Assembly: GCF_021129305.1 (NCBI RefSeq)
Contig: NZ_JAJOMB010000024.1
Span: 62,001 to 126,000, forward strand
Direction: 5' to 3'
From: Kineosporia babensis
GTDB lineage: Bacteria; Actinomycetota; Actinomycetes; Actinomycetales; Kineosporiaceae
Length of the DNA stretch: 64,000 nucleotides
Translations under genes and position numbers: made by a program
Shown here: one piece after another, positions 53,050 through 63,131 of the stretch
How the letters are laid out: each line of letters starts with the position of its first letter
Numbering within the stretch: position 1 is the first letter of the stretch
Notes under the pieces: model-generated
The model's input: the letters and a program-made list of their open reading frames with translations, nothing else
What the model was told of the DNA's origin: nothing
The model's database searches: none

Positions 53050-54519
53050 ATGAGCATGGCGTGGGTTGAGGAACGAGTCGGCCGGAGTGGGAAGATCACC
53101 TACACGGCTCGCTACCGTGATAAGAGGAACCGCCGTCGGGTAGCCGGCACCTTCCCCTCCTACCGGGCAGCAGAGCGCGCCGGAAACGCGGCGGAGAACA
53201 GCACCGCCGCGGCCCAGGTCGGTGATCCCCGCCGGGGTCGGCAGACCCTGGAGGCCTACGTCGAGACCCAGTGGTTCCCCAACCACGTCATCGAGGCCAG
53301 CACCCGCGAGACCTACCGGAACCGGCTCGACCTCTACGTGATCCCTGAGCTCGGGACTATGCGGCTGCAGGAGATCCTCGCCAGCGACCTTCGGGCGTGG
53401 ATCACCACGCTCCAAGGGCCGGACTACGGCGCGTCCCCCGCCACGATCGCCAAGTGCAAGGTGATCGTGGACGCCATCTTCACGACGGCCTTCAACGATC
53501 AGATCGTGCCGGTCCACCCCGGCCGTGGCGTGAAGACCCCGCCGGTTCCGACCCGGCCGCGCCGCATCCTGACTCCGGAGATGTACGACCAGGTCCACCT
53601 CGCCCTGCCCGGCGAGACGATGCGCCTCCTGGTCGAGACCGACATCGAGTCGGGACTGCGCTGGGGCGAGCTGACTGAGTTGCGGCCCAAGGACCTCGAC
53701 CTGCAGACCCGCATGCTTGTCGTCTCGCGAGCCGTCACCGAGCTGACGTCCAAGGACCGGCCCGACGGTCAGCGCTTCATCGTCAAGGCTTACCCGAAGG
53801 ACCAGGAGTACCGGTCGTTCAAGCTCAGTCAGCACCTCGTGGACAAGATCGCCCTGCACATCGAGGCGCGGGGACTCGGGGCCGACGATCTGCTCTTCGA
53901 AGCGCCCGAGGCCACTACCGCCCGCCGAAGCCGGCCGGAAGTCCTCCCCGATCCCGAGACCCTCGGACGGACCGAGCCGAACGCTCAGGGACGCACCTTC
54001 CTTCACGGCACCACGTCCGTGTACGGACCGGGCAAGTGCCGCTGCCAGTACTGCAAGGACGCCGTTGCGGCGTACCGGGCGCAGCGTCGAGCCGGTGGGA
54101 AGGATGCTCCGAGGAAGCCGCGGGCGGTGGCCACCGACGGGCACATCGGCCGCGGATGGTTCCGGACGAACGTCTGGATGAAGGCGCTCGCCAAGGCCGA
54201 GCTCGGCTTCCACGTGACACCGCATGGGCTGCGCCACGCTCACGCCTCATGGCTGCTGGCTGGCGGGGCCGATCTGCAGGTGGTGAAGGAACGGCTCGGG
54301 CACGCGTCGATCAGCACGACCGAACGGTACCTGCACACTTTGCCGAATGCTGACGAGACCGCGCTTGACGCGTTGGCGGTCATGCGGCAGGGCACCCGGC
54401 CTGCGACCGAGCCCGAGACGAGCCAGGAGCGTGAGGCCGAACTGGCTGAGCTGGAACAGCTTCGGGCGACAGTTGCGAAGGTCAGGCAGCTTCACGAAAC
54501 GCTTGGTCTTGCGATCTGA
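53050..54519 (+). CDS. int: Tyrosine-type site-specific integrase
   Basis: The 489-residue recombinase has an arm-binding N-terminus ([18 protein letters not shown]), a SAM-like core-binding domain ([20 protein letters not shown]) and a catalytic domain with Arg in [33 protein letters not shown] (HxxR) and [16 protein letters not shown] (His and Tyr). An insertion with [20 protein letters not shown] is common in actinobacterial tRNA-integrating elements. I chose the ATG at 53050; the open frame runs further upstream through the att site, which cannot be coding for the integrase. A C-terminal coiled segment ends the protein. It defines the left end of an integrated element with the Wadjet operon as cargo. 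Confidence 0.88.
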   Translation: MSMAWVEERVGRSGKITYTARYRDKRNRRRVAGTFPSYRAAERAGNAAENSTAAAQVGDPRRGRQTLEAYVETQWFPNHVIEASTRETYRNRLDLYVIPELGTMRLQEILASDLRAWITTLQGPDYGASPATIAKCKVIVDAIFTTAFNDQIVPVHPGRGVKTPPVPTRPRRILTPEMYDQVHLALPGETMRLLVETDIESGLRWGELTELRPKDLDLQTRMLVVSRAVTELTSKDRPDGQRFIVKAYPKDQEYRSFKLSQHLVDKIALHIEARGLGADDLLFEAPEATTARRSRPEVLPDPETLGRTEPNAQGRTFLHGTTSVYGPGKCRCQYCKDAVAAYRAQRRAGGKDAPRKPRAVATDGHIGRGWFRTNVWMKALAKAELGFHVTPHGLRHAHASWLLAGGADLQVVKERLGHASISTTERYLHTLPNADETALDALAVMRQGTRPATEPETSQEREAELAELEQLRATVAKVRQLHETLGLAI

Positions 54520-54940
54520 TGGCTGCTGCTGGGAAACGCTGGTGACCGTGTGCCAGGGCCGAGCCACCAGCACCTTCGGCTGTCTCTGACCCCAGTCTGC
54601 AGCGCTCGGAAGACAGGCAGACTGCTCGTGCCCGAACGGGCATCAACGAGGCGACCACTTGACGCCCGGTTCTACACCGAGGGCCCCGGCACAGTGATCA
54701 GCCCACCGTGGCTTGACAGCTGAAGACCGACACGGCTTGCGGATCCTGCACGAGTACCCGCCGCCGTGAGGGCCACGTACAGCGGACACCTCCCCGCTGC
54801 CATGAGCATGCCGCTGCAGCTCAGAGGGTATTTGGCCAAGATTGTCGGTGGTGCAACGTATGGTCACTTCTGGAATCGGACCATCACTTGCTAGGGGGCA
54901 GGGTTGAGTCTGCACGGGGCAGTACGGCATTACCCGACGG
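54520..54940. promoter_or_regulatory. Intergenic region before the jet operon
   Basis: About 420 bases between the integrase and jetA. No gene is supported. It should contain the promoter for jetABCD, but I cannot point to boxes with confidence. Confidence 0.4.
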
Positions 54941-56587
54941 TTGTCGCTGAATCGAAGGACGGCCGAAACAGGGCGCGACGAACGCCCGGCGCAGGGCGCC
55001 CGAAAGTGGGCTGGTGAGGTGAAGCCAGCTCCACGCCAGTGGTGGCGCCATGTCGACGCGGATGCGTGGCGCAATTTCGCCGAGCCGGATGCCTTGGCTC
55101 GGGAACGCAAGGCAGCCGTCTTGGCAGCTTTGGAGGAGTTATCGACGCGAGCTCCGATGTCGACGGCTCCTGAGATCATCAAGCAGGTCCGAGAGATCGG
55201 ATTTCGGGATCCGCTGACCGAGCTGGACCTGCGCAAGGCCCTGGACCATCTGACCGATTCGGACCTTGTAGAGCCGTTTCGTGACTATGCAGCCATGAGC
55301 TCTGGGTACGACGCTGTAATCCGTCGTCAAGAGGCGTGGGCGCTGACGCAGCTCGGCCGAGGTGTCGTAGCGGCTGTCCGGGTAGCGACGATGGACGCTG
55401 GTCGGGCTCTGCAGTTGCCAGCCCGGCTCTTGGACGGCGTTGAGAGAACGCTTCGCGACCTGCTGGACCATCGGACCGCGGATCCCGGGCTCTTGCCGAC
55501 GGCTTTCGGGGACGTCCGTTCACGTATCGACGAACTTCAGCGGGTGACGGCCGACTTCTACGCGGCGTTGGCTCAAATTGTGCAGTCCGATGTCACTGAC
55601 GATGCACTCTTCGGCGACAACCGCGATCGTGTGGTCGAAGCCCTGCGCCAGTTTCCCCGAGAATACGGTCTCGCCCTGCGACGAGTTGATCAAGCGCTCG
55701 CCGACTTGGCGAACATAGGACCTCGTGGCTTGGCCGAAGCCGCGGTGGCGCATGCGGGCCTCATCGATGCAGAAGATCAGCAGGAGTGGATCGAGGAGCG
55801 GGTACGTCTCCTCGACGACCTGGCTGCCTGGTTCGCTCCCGAAGGATCCGTGAACCGGCTCATCTCCTCAGCGACCGGCGCCGTGCACACCCTTCTTATC
55901 GCGATTGATCGCCGTTACACGGCAATGCGCCGAGGATCAGACCTTGGCGCAGACTTTCGCGAGCTTGCCTACAGCCTGCATTCCCAGCCGACGCCCGAAG
56001 CCGCTCGGAGCGTCTACAACGCGGCCTTCGGAAACTGGCCGTCGCATCACGTGCTGGTCTCCAACGATGAAGACGTCGCTCACGCCACGATGGCACGCGC
56101 CGGCGAAAGCAGTCGCGTTGTCGAGTTGACATTGCGGGAACACGAACGACATGGATCCGCTGCTGGACGCCCGAAGAAGCTCGCCGATACAAGCGTTGAG
56201 CGGACCGAGGCATTGGCCCGGGCGTCTCACATCGCACGCATCCGAAAGAACCTAGCCAGCAAGTTGATAACCAAGGGTGAGGTAGATCTTTCGCATTTTT
56301 CGGGGCTCGACCACGAGGCCGCGGCTGTGTTGCTGAGCGCCGTCGAAGTTGCCATCCAGACCTTTGACCACGAAGCCGGATACGGTCAGGCGCAGGCTGA
56401 GAGAGCAGGCGTCGTTCTTCGTGTGACTCACATAGACCTGGGTGAGACTGTCACCATCGACCTCGCCGAGGGGCGGCTGACGGGCCCTCTCATCCGGATG
56501 ATTGTGCTCCCCGCATCAGCGGCCAGCGACGCCGATTTCAGCGATATCAGTGAAACTTTAGGGTTAGCTAGCGGGGGTGCCGCATGA
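54941..56587 (+). CDS. jetA: Wadjet JetA (type III, DUF2397/TIGR02677 family)
   Basis: The protein (up to 548 residues) resembles the DUF2397 family, the kleisin-like subunit of Wadjet complexes. Supporting segments are TELDLRKALDHLTDSDLVEPF, VIRRQEAWALTQLGRGVVAAV, RVDQALADLANIGPRGLAEA, the central helical region and a winged-helix-like C-terminus. The start is uncertain: TTG at 54941 gives the longest product, GTG at 55019 (VKPAPRQWW) is closer to family N-termini. Its stop overlaps jetB by 4 bases (ATGA). Wadjet binds and cuts circular plasmids after loop extrusion. Assignment to type III follows from the DUF2397/2398 pair and is from memory of the classification. Confidence 0.83.
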   Translation: MSLNRRTAETGRDERPAQGARKWAGEVKPAPRQWWRHVDADAWRNFAEPDALARERKAAVLAALEELSTRAPMSTAPEIIKQVREIGFRDPLTELDLRKALDHLTDSDLVEPFRDYAAMSSGYDAVIRRQEAWALTQLGRGVVAAVRVATMDAGRALQLPARLLDGVERTLRDLLDHRTADPGLLPTAFGDVRSRIDELQRVTADFYAALAQIVQSDVTDDALFGDNRDRVVEALRQFPREYGLALRRVDQALADLANIGPRGLAEAAVAHAGLIDAEDQQEWIEERVRLLDDLAAWFAPEGSVNRLISSATGAVHTLLIAIDRRYTAMRRGSDLGADFRELAYSLHSQPTPEAARSVYNAAFGNWPSHHVLVSNDEDVAHATMARAGESSRVVELTLREHERHGSAAGRPKKLADTSVERTEALARASHIARIRKNLASKLITKGEVDLSHFSGLDHEAAAVLLSAVEVAIQTFDHEAGYGQAQAERAGVVLRVTHIDLGETVTIDLAEGRLTGPLIRMIVLPASAASDADFSDISETLGLASGGAA

Positions 56588-57858
56588 ACCAGCTTTTGGA
56601 TCCGGATCTGGCGGAGGCCGCGCGGCGCCTGCTCGCCACTTGCCGGGTATCGGCGGCCGAAGAACCCGTTCTGTACCGTACGATTCTTCAGGGCCGCCGA
56701 GAACTGATCGAGTTCTTCCGCAGCGAGCTGGGCTGGCGGCTCGAGATACACAAAGTTCCCGCCTTGGTACGGCTTCATAAGCGTCGCGACGACATCCCGA
56801 CAGATCGCGGCCCCTACCTCAACCGCGCCGGACGTAGAGCGCACCCAGCAGATCCGCAGGTCCTGGTATTGGTCGCCCTGATCTGCGAACAGCTGTGGCG
56901 GCGCCCCCGAATGACCCTTCGAGAGTTGCTGCAGTCGGTTTCGCAGGTTTGTGCGGCCGAATCGGCATCAGATCGTCTGCCTGTCTTCCGGATCGTGGCA
57001 TCGGAAGGAATCCGCAAGCAGGAGGCTCAACAGAATCGCCGCAATATTGTTGACGCGCTCAAACTGCTGGAGTACGAGGGCGAGATCATCGTTGACTCAG
57101 ACCTCGAACGTGCCGCGGACGATGAGGATGCAGATTTAGTTATCACCGCCGATCGCGACAGCCTGGCGACAAAGTTTGCATCACTGTCACCGACACGACT
57201 TGAGTTGAGCAGACGACCGGTCCATGAACACGCGAAGGCCCTCAGCGCGAACTCTCTTTCACGCAACGACCAGGCAGACGCCGGCAACAGCCAGCCAGAT
57301 CCCCTGGAAGAGCGACGCCTTACCGCCGTCCGCCGTGTCATTGACGACCCTGCTGCTGACCCTTTGGATGACCCAGCTACTCGAAGCGGCGGCCTGGGCT
57401 ACCTCTCAACAGACTCGGGACGGGAGCGTGCATTGAACGATGCCGCCGCGCTGGGGCTGAAAGTCACCGTTCGTCAAGACTGGTGGGAGGTATCAGACCC
57501 CAGCGGGGCAGCGACCGCTATCGATTTTCCACTTGGTCGGCGCAGTGAGCGCCAGGCTGCCTTGTCTCTGCTACACGAAATGGTTCGGAACGGCAACCCT
57601 GAGCGGAACGTCACGCTCGCTCAGATGATTGAGCACTTCACGGTTGTACGGACGTCGCTGCCTAAATGGGCGGCCTCGTACGGTGAACGACTGCATCTCC
57701 TGGCCCGGGCTGCCGCCGATGAACTGGTCACTGCTGGTCTCCTACGCAGGTCAGATGACCCAGACACCTGGATACCTACGCCAGGCGTATTCCTGTGGCG
57801 CGTAAAGCTACGACAATCAGCAGTTGATAGCCCAGTAGCTCCCGAGGAATCGCAGTAG
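56584..57858 (+). CDS. jetB: Wadjet JetB (type III, DUF2398/TIGR02678 family)
   Basis: The 424-residue protein begins LLDPDLAEAARRLLATCRVS, has FFRSELGWRLEIHKVPALVRLHKR and RRAHPADPQVLVLVALICEQLW near residues 45-100, and ends with VFLWRVKLRQSAVD. It matches DUF2398 proteins, the KITE/MukE-like subunit that bridges JetA and the SMC-like JetC. A central insertion with Asp/Glu-rich sequence and the typical TIGR02678-like C-terminal winged helix (VTVRQDWWEVSDPSGAATAIDFPLG) are visible. It overlaps jetA by 4 bases and is 79 bases before jetC. Confidence 0.83.
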   Translation: MNQLLDPDLAEAARRLLATCRVSAAEEPVLYRTILQGRRELIEFFRSELGWRLEIHKVPALVRLHKRRDDIPTDRGPYLNRAGRRAHPADPQVLVLVALICEQLWRRPRMTLRELLQSVSQVCAAESASDRLPVFRIVASEGIRKQEAQQNRRNIVDALKLLEYEGEIIVDSDLERAADDEDADLVITADRDSLATKFASLSPTRLELSRRPVHEHAKALSANSLSRNDQADAGNSQPDPLEERRLTAVRRVIDDPAADPLDDPATRSGGLGYLSTDSGRERALNDAAALGLKVTVRQDWWEVSDPSGAATAIDFPLGRRSERQAALSLLHEMVRNGNPERNVTLAQMIEHFTVVRTSLPKWAASYGERLHLLARAAADELVTAGLLRRSDDPDTWIPTPGVFLWRVKLRQSAVDSPVAPEESQ

Positions 57859-57937
57859 ACCGTCCGCTCGGACAACCTTCTGTCCTTTCCCGCGACCTCT
57901 CATCACATGCGCCCCACCGAGCGAAAGTGATTACCTG

Positions 57938-60900
57938 ATGGGCAGTCAGCCGCCGGCCAAGACCATCGATCTACGAACCGGACAGGCAGTTTCTGGGAAA
58001 CCCTTGGAAGCTTCTTCGGCAACCTTTCAGGCAGGGATTCCCGGCCGTATTGGACGATGGCAGCCTACGAGAGCGGGCGTCGTAAACTCCTGGACCTGGT
58101 CCGAGGAGGGTTTCATCTTTGCCGACGGATGGGCAGCCCTGGCCGGAGCAAACGGATCAGGCAAATCACTTACGGCCTCGATGCTTTGGACCCTTCTCCT
58201 GGACGGAGATCACTCCGGTAAAGCCCTCTCGGTCTCCGGCGAGGCATCTGGCACGTTGCTGAGCCGCCATACGGACCGAAATGAGAAAGAAGATCGGACT
58301 GGTGTCTGGTGGATGGAGTACGGCTTCCGACCCGCCGTAGGCCAAGAAGTCGACTACTTCACGACCGGGCTTTGGTTGCGTTCGGTCAGTGGCACCCTGC
58401 AACGTGTCTTTTTCACGACATCAGCCCGCGTCGGCGAGGAACTCAACCTCGCGCAGGACCGAGAGCCGGTGAGCATCGAAGTTCTGGCTCGGCAAGTCGC
58501 GGCTAGCGGCGGCCGACTGTTCACCGATGTGCAGCGACTCAAGGCGAAGCTCAGTGGACTTCTCCAGTCGAGCGAAAAGGTAGGCCTCGGGGCCGAAGGG
58601 GAGTACAAGGAAGATATTCGGTCGCATCTCTTCGCAACCCTAGACGAGGTCCAGTTCGATGCGCTGATCAGCGTGCTGCGGAGCGTGCGGAGTGTCCGCA
58701 CAAGCGAGGGAATCTCGCCGAACCAGATGCGAGAAGTCCTGACCGAAGCTCTACCGGCCCTGAATAAGGGCCAATTGACTGTCATCGCCGAGAGCATGGA
58801 ACGTATCCACCAACAGGAACTGAGGCTCGCCCAAGGACGGGAAGAGGCCAAGCAGCTTCAGGTAGCGGATACTGCCTATCGAGAGTACCTGAACAAGAGC
58901 CTAGATCTTGAGTGCGCCTCACTCGTCACCAGAGAAAAAGCGCTAGCCAAGCAGACTGGCAGAAAAGAAGAGATCACAGCCAATCTAGAGAAGGCGCAGC
59001 GACAATCACGAGAAGCTCAAGCCAAGTGCGATCGGCTGGCGGGTCTGATCACCGATGCAGAGGGAACGCTGCAAGGGTGCGAAAGTTCACTTCGCGATCA
59101 TGCCGGCGCAGAACTTCCCGAGATGGAAAAACGGCTCACAGAGCTACGCGCTCAGGAATCAGAATCCTATGAGCGGCTGGAAAAAGCCGAAGGTCGAGCC
59201 CGCGATGGACGCAACGACCTGTCCGAGAAGCAGGATATTGCAAGATCGGCTCAGCATCACCTACAGGAGATCGGGCAGGAACTCGTCGGCATTAGCGCGG
59301 TCACATCTGCCGGGGCTGCACTCGAACGTCTTTTCGAATCCGGAACCGCCATTGCCTCGGCCTCCCTCACCGAGCAGATTCTGTCAGCGGGAACCGGCCA
59401 GGAGAGTTCCTCGCTGTCGGACACTTCGCCGGCAACCGTGGTCTCCACACCGTTGGCTTGGGTGGAGATGCGAAGGGGGACGTCCCGAAAGGTCTCCCAG
59501 GCACTGCGGGCACAATCGCAGGCGGCCAACACGCTTGAGCTCCTGGCCGAACAGTCACGAGCGAGCGAAAGCACACTGGAGCAGGCTGAACTGACCGAGG
59601 CCAAGGCTGAAACTATCCGCGAAGCAGCAGAACAGGCTTTCAAAGAAAGCTGCACAGCCTGGGGTGATCAGCGAATAGAGCTTTCGCCATTGCCTGAACA
59701 ATTTCTGATCACCGATGATCGCATTGCACCTGCCGCAATCGTGAGGTGGCTCGAAGGCGCCTGGTTGGCTGCATCCAAGCGCATCGATCTTCCCGGGTGC
59801 GAACGCAAGGTCGGCACCGCGGACGCTTTGGAAGCGGGAGCAAGGAACAGACTCGACCAAGCGGCTCAAGCCCTGGCGCGAGCCGAGACGTCTGTGCTGG
59901 AAGCCGATCAGCAGGTCATGATCACCGAGTCAGCTGTCCAGGCCAAACATGAGAAGCTCTCCGATTCCCGCCGACGCGCCGAAACTTCTTATGAGGAAGC
60001 CATCATGACGGCCAATGGGGTGACGTCGAAGGCAGAGATCGAATTGTCGGACGGACACGCCTCGGCCTCAATCTCAGCTCGAGACTGGGTTCAGCGGGTG
60101 ATGGTGTGGAAATCTGAACTGATACAGCTGCGTGAAATTCTCCATTCAGGACCGGATTCCGAAATTCTGTTTACAGCACTCGCCTTAAGCGCAAACGATG
60201 ATAGCAACGTCAACGAGCTCATCTCGCCTCAAACGGTCTCCGAAACAGTCGAACGCGCCTATCAGACGGTTGCCAGGACTCTGGCAGCGAGAATGGCAGA
60301 GGCCGATACCGAGGTTCGGAATGCTCAGAAGCTCCTGAGCGAAAAGAGCGAACAAGTTCGTTATGCCCGAACAACAGCGCCGGTACCCTCCAGCCCGGCG
60401 TGGCGCCCTGAACGTGACACCACCGTAGGCCAGCCGCTGTACGAACTCGTGAGTTTCGCGGACTATGTCAGCGCAGAAGAAGCCAACCGGGTCGAAGGTG
60501 CCTTGCTGGTATCGGGGCTCCTGGACGCCGTCGTCACGATCGACGGTCGCCTGCTGACCGGAGACCTCACACTGGATCCGACACCCATTGACCGTCACAC
60601 CCGCTCTCAAACGCCCAGGGTTCTGGCTGATGTTCTCGTTGTTGAAGACGAAACGCTCGTCCCTGCCGATCGGGTCCACGCGATCCTGTCTTCGGTTGTG
60701 CTGGACCCGACCCGCGAAACACGAGCATCGAGTCACGAGGAAATCCACTCCGGAATCGTTGAGATAGGAACCCTAACGGCTTCAGCGCCCAGCCATTATC
60801 AGGCTGCTTTCATCGGTCGCACAACGCGAGAACGCGCTCGTAAGGAACACCTTGCAAGACTCTTGTCGGAGGAAGCGGCAGCGCAGAAGGCCGTCGATAC

Positions 60901-63130
60901 CGCCATATCGGCTCGACAGAGGCTGACCGACGACGAGAAGTCGGCTGGTCGGGAACGTGAGTCACTACCGGCAGATTCTGCCGTCCTGGCTACGCGCGCA
61001 GCGGTCGCTCGGTTGACTTCGGCACTTGAACAAGCCAAAGTCGCGACCGCACGTGAGATCGCTCAGGCGGAAGTGGCCAAAGAACGCGTTCTGGCCCAGC
61101 TCGCAGCAGACGGAGCACGCGCCGACAACGAACTCACACAAGCACGGACCGCAGCCGGGCAGGCTCGGGATTCTCGAAATACCGCTGTTTCGGCCCAGAG
61201 CAGAGCCTTTTCTGAGCACCAAGGCTGCCTCGAATCCCAGACTAAAGCTCTGAATGAGAGTAAGTCTGCGGAGGAAGCACTGGCTCGTGCTGAGCACGAA
61301 CGCGACACCTTTCCTCAAACATCAGATCTTGAAAAAGCTCTCGTTGCCGAGGATAGCGCCGGCAACGAGAGGTCTCGGGCGCATTCTGAGGCAACCGCTG
61401 CACGGTCGAAGATGAATGCGGCGTCGAAGGAGAACCGTGAAAGGCTACGACAGGTTCATGAAGCTGCTGCTCAGAGCGACGGAACCATGTTGCCGACAAC
61501 TCTCGAAGCACTCGAGACCTTAGACGCAGGGCTCAACAGACTGGCTGAGACAACGGCAGGATGGCGAGAGGCTGCAAATCGAGCTCTGGATCTGGTTCCG
61601 CGGGCTCGTCAGGCACTCGTGACTGTCGGAGCGACCCAGCGCGAAGCAGAAGCAGCCCGGCGCGAAGCCAGTTCCAAGAAGACTAAAGCTGACCTGCTTG
61701 CGAGAACCATTGATGCTCGCAGGGAACTGTACGGCGCCGAGTATGAGGAACTGCTCGCCCGCAAGGGCGAGGCCGCCACTACGCTCGAGTCCTTGCGCGG
61801 AGAGGCCCAATCATCTGCGAACGCTTTGACGCAGGCCAATCTAAAGGCTGGGGTAGCGGAGACAGACCTGCGCAACGCCGAGTCGCAATGGCTCAGCCTG
61901 CAGGAAGCCCGCGAAACTCAATGTTCCAGGCTTAGTCTCATGGTCACGATGCGGCTGGCCTCTGTCCCTGAAGGAATCCTCATCGACAGCACCGGTCGGC
62001 CTCGGAACCTGGAGGCAGCTTTAGAGTGGGCCGGACACCAGCTCAAAGGCAAGCTGGCAGACAGTCTTCGTCTGCCGATTCTGACGGCTGGACGCGATGA
62101 TGCGCTGACCAACCTTCAGACGAAAGTCCATGAGGCGAGCGAGAAACTACGTCCGTACGATCAAAATCTGATGGTTCTGACACCTCAGGGAACCGACTGG
62201 CGGACCGTCAGTCACTTCGGTCCTCACGCAACAGCGGGCGAAGACATCAGAATCGCCCTGCACAGCCTTCAGATGGCAAACACGACCATCGAGAACGAGC
62301 TCCGCGGCGAAACCAAGACCGTGGTCAAGGCTTCCCTCTTCGCGAAGCTTCGAAGCGACATCCAGCAACGCAGGCAGCTTGCTGTGGAGCTTGTACAGCA
62401 GATTCGACGGACCCTTGCCGGTGTGCGCACGGGCGTTGCCGACGTCGGGGTGGAGGTCGACTGGGTTATCCGCGAAACCCCAGATGCGCAGCGCATGATG
62501 GAGCTCATTACCGCGGCGCCTTCGGATGAAACCTTCGAGCAGATGTATCAGGTGCTGCGCCAGCGCATGGATGAAGTCGTGGGCGGGGCCTGGTCCGACC
62601 GAGTAGCGCATGCCTTCGACTACCGCACCTGGCACGAGTGGAAGATCTCCGTCGCTCACGCCAGTTTCCCGAGCGACGGCACCGGGCGAGGCGGGTTCAA
62701 GTCCGTGACCTCAAGATCAAATCCTCTGAAGAGCTTGTCCACTGGTGAATCTCGCCTCGCCACCATGCTCCCCCTGCTTGCGGCCGCCTGGTCGATGTAC
62801 TCAGGTCCGGACTATGTCGGGCCGAGGCTCCTGTCGATCGACGAGATCGATGCAGCTTTCGACGACCCGAACCTTCGTCAGGTGTTGTCACTTCTACGAG
62901 AATGGGACTTCGATGTCCTTTCGACGACTCCAAGCATGCCGCCCTTGATCAAACGTGAATCCGAGCGGGTCGTCATCCACGAGGTCATCACGTCCGGCAA
63001 CAAGAGAGTGACGGTCCCGTGGCTTTGGGAAGGGCACGGTGACGCGAAACCACTCTCCTTCGAGGAGCCGACCCTTGATGGGATGAGCGAGAATCTCACC
63101 GAAGGACAGCTTATGATCGAGGAGAACTAG
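57938..63130 (+). CDS. jetC: Wadjet JetC, SMC-like ATPase (TIGR02680 type)
   Basis: The 1730-residue protein has an N-terminal ABC/SMC head: RWQPTRAGVVNSWTW, then Walker A GANGSGKS at 70-77. Long coiled-coil segments run through the middle (rich in Glu/Lys/Ala/Arg heptads), interrupted by a hinge-like globular part around residues 800-960 (PLYELVSFADYVSAEEANRVEGALLVSGLLDAVV). The C-terminal head has the signature LSTGESRLATMLPLLAAAW near 1600 and Walker B LLSIDEIDAAFDDPNLRQ near 1631. It is the motor of the Wadjet complex. At 1730 residues it is longer than the ~1350 usual for the family, mostly in the coiled coil. Its stop is 1 base before jetD. Confidence 0.9.
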   Translation: MGSQPPAKTIDLRTGQAVSGKPLEASSATFQAGIPGRIGRWQPTRAGVVNSWTWSEEGFIFADGWAALAGANGSGKSLTASMLWTLLLDGDHSGKALSVSGEASGTLLSRHTDRNEKEDRTGVWWMEYGFRPAVGQEVDYFTTGLWLRSVSGTLQRVFFTTSARVGEELNLAQDREPVSIEVLARQVAASGGRLFTDVQRLKAKLSGLLQSSEKVGLGAEGEYKEDIRSHLFATLDEVQFDALISVLRSVRSVRTSEGISPNQMREVLTEALPALNKGQLTVIAESMERIHQQELRLAQGREEAKQLQVADTAYREYLNKSLDLECASLVTREKALAKQTGRKEEITANLEKAQRQSREAQAKCDRLAGLITDAEGTLQGCESSLRDHAGAELPEMEKRLTELRAQESESYERLEKAEGRARDGRNDLSEKQDIARSAQHHLQEIGQELVGISAVTSAGAALERLFESGTAIASASLTEQILSAGTGQESSSLSDTSPATVVSTPLAWVEMRRGTSRKVSQALRAQSQAANTLELLAEQSRASESTLEQAELTEAKAETIREAAEQAFKESCTAWGDQRIELSPLPEQFLITDDRIAPAAIVRWLEGAWLAASKRIDLPGCERKVGTADALEAGARNRLDQAAQALARAETSVLEADQQVMITESAVQAKHEKLSDSRRRAETSYEEAIMTANGVTSKAEIELSDGHASASISARDWVQRVMVWKSELIQLREILHSGPDSEILFTALALSANDDSNVNELISPQTVSETVERAYQTVARTLAARMAEADTEVRNAQKLLSEKSEQVRYARTTAPVPSSPAWRPERDTTVGQPLYELVSFADYVSAEEANRVEGALLVSGLLDAVVTIDGRLLTGDLTLDPTPIDRHTRSQTPRVLADVLVVEDETLVPADRVHAILSSVVLDPTRETRASSHEEIHSGIVEIGTLTASAPSHYQAAFIGRTTRERARKEHLARLLSEEAAAQKAVDTAISARQRLTDDEKSAGRERESLPADSAVLATRAAVARLTSALEQAKVATAREIAQAEVAKERVLAQLAADGARADNELTQARTAAGQARDSRNTAVSAQSRAFSEHQGCLESQTKALNESKSAEEALARAEHERDTFPQTSDLEKALVAEDSAGNERSRAHSEATAARSKMNAASKENRERLRQVHEAAAQSDGTMLPTTLEALETLDAGLNRLAETTAGWREAANRALDLVPRARQALVTVGATQREAEAARREASSKKTKADLLARTIDARRELYGAEYEELLARKGEAATTLESLRGEAQSSANALTQANLKAGVAETDLRNAESQWLSLQEARETQCSRLSLMVTMRLASVPEGILIDSTGRPRNLEAALEWAGHQLKGKLADSLRLPILTAGRDDALTNLQTKVHEASEKLRPYDQNLMVLTPQGTDWRTVSHFGPHATAGEDIRIALHSLQMANTTIENELRGETKTVVKASLFAKLRSDIQQRRQLAVELVQQIRRTLAGVRTGVADVGVEVDWVIRETPDAQRMMELITAAPSDETFEQMYQVLRQRMDEVVGGAWSDRVAHAFDYRTWHEWKISVAHASFPSDGTGRGGFKSVTSRSNPLKSLSTGESRLATMLPLLAAAWSMYSGPDYVGPRLLSIDEIDAAFDDPNLRQVLSLLREWDFDVLSTTPSMPPLIKRESERVVIHEVITSGNKRVTVPWLWEGHGDAKPLSFEEPTLDGMSENLTEGQLMIEEN

Positions 63131-63131
63131 G

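Noticed and set aside
53044-54243. 399-codon open frame on the minus strand
   Set aside because: Antisense to the integrase, which has all catalytic residues of the tyrosine recombinase family.
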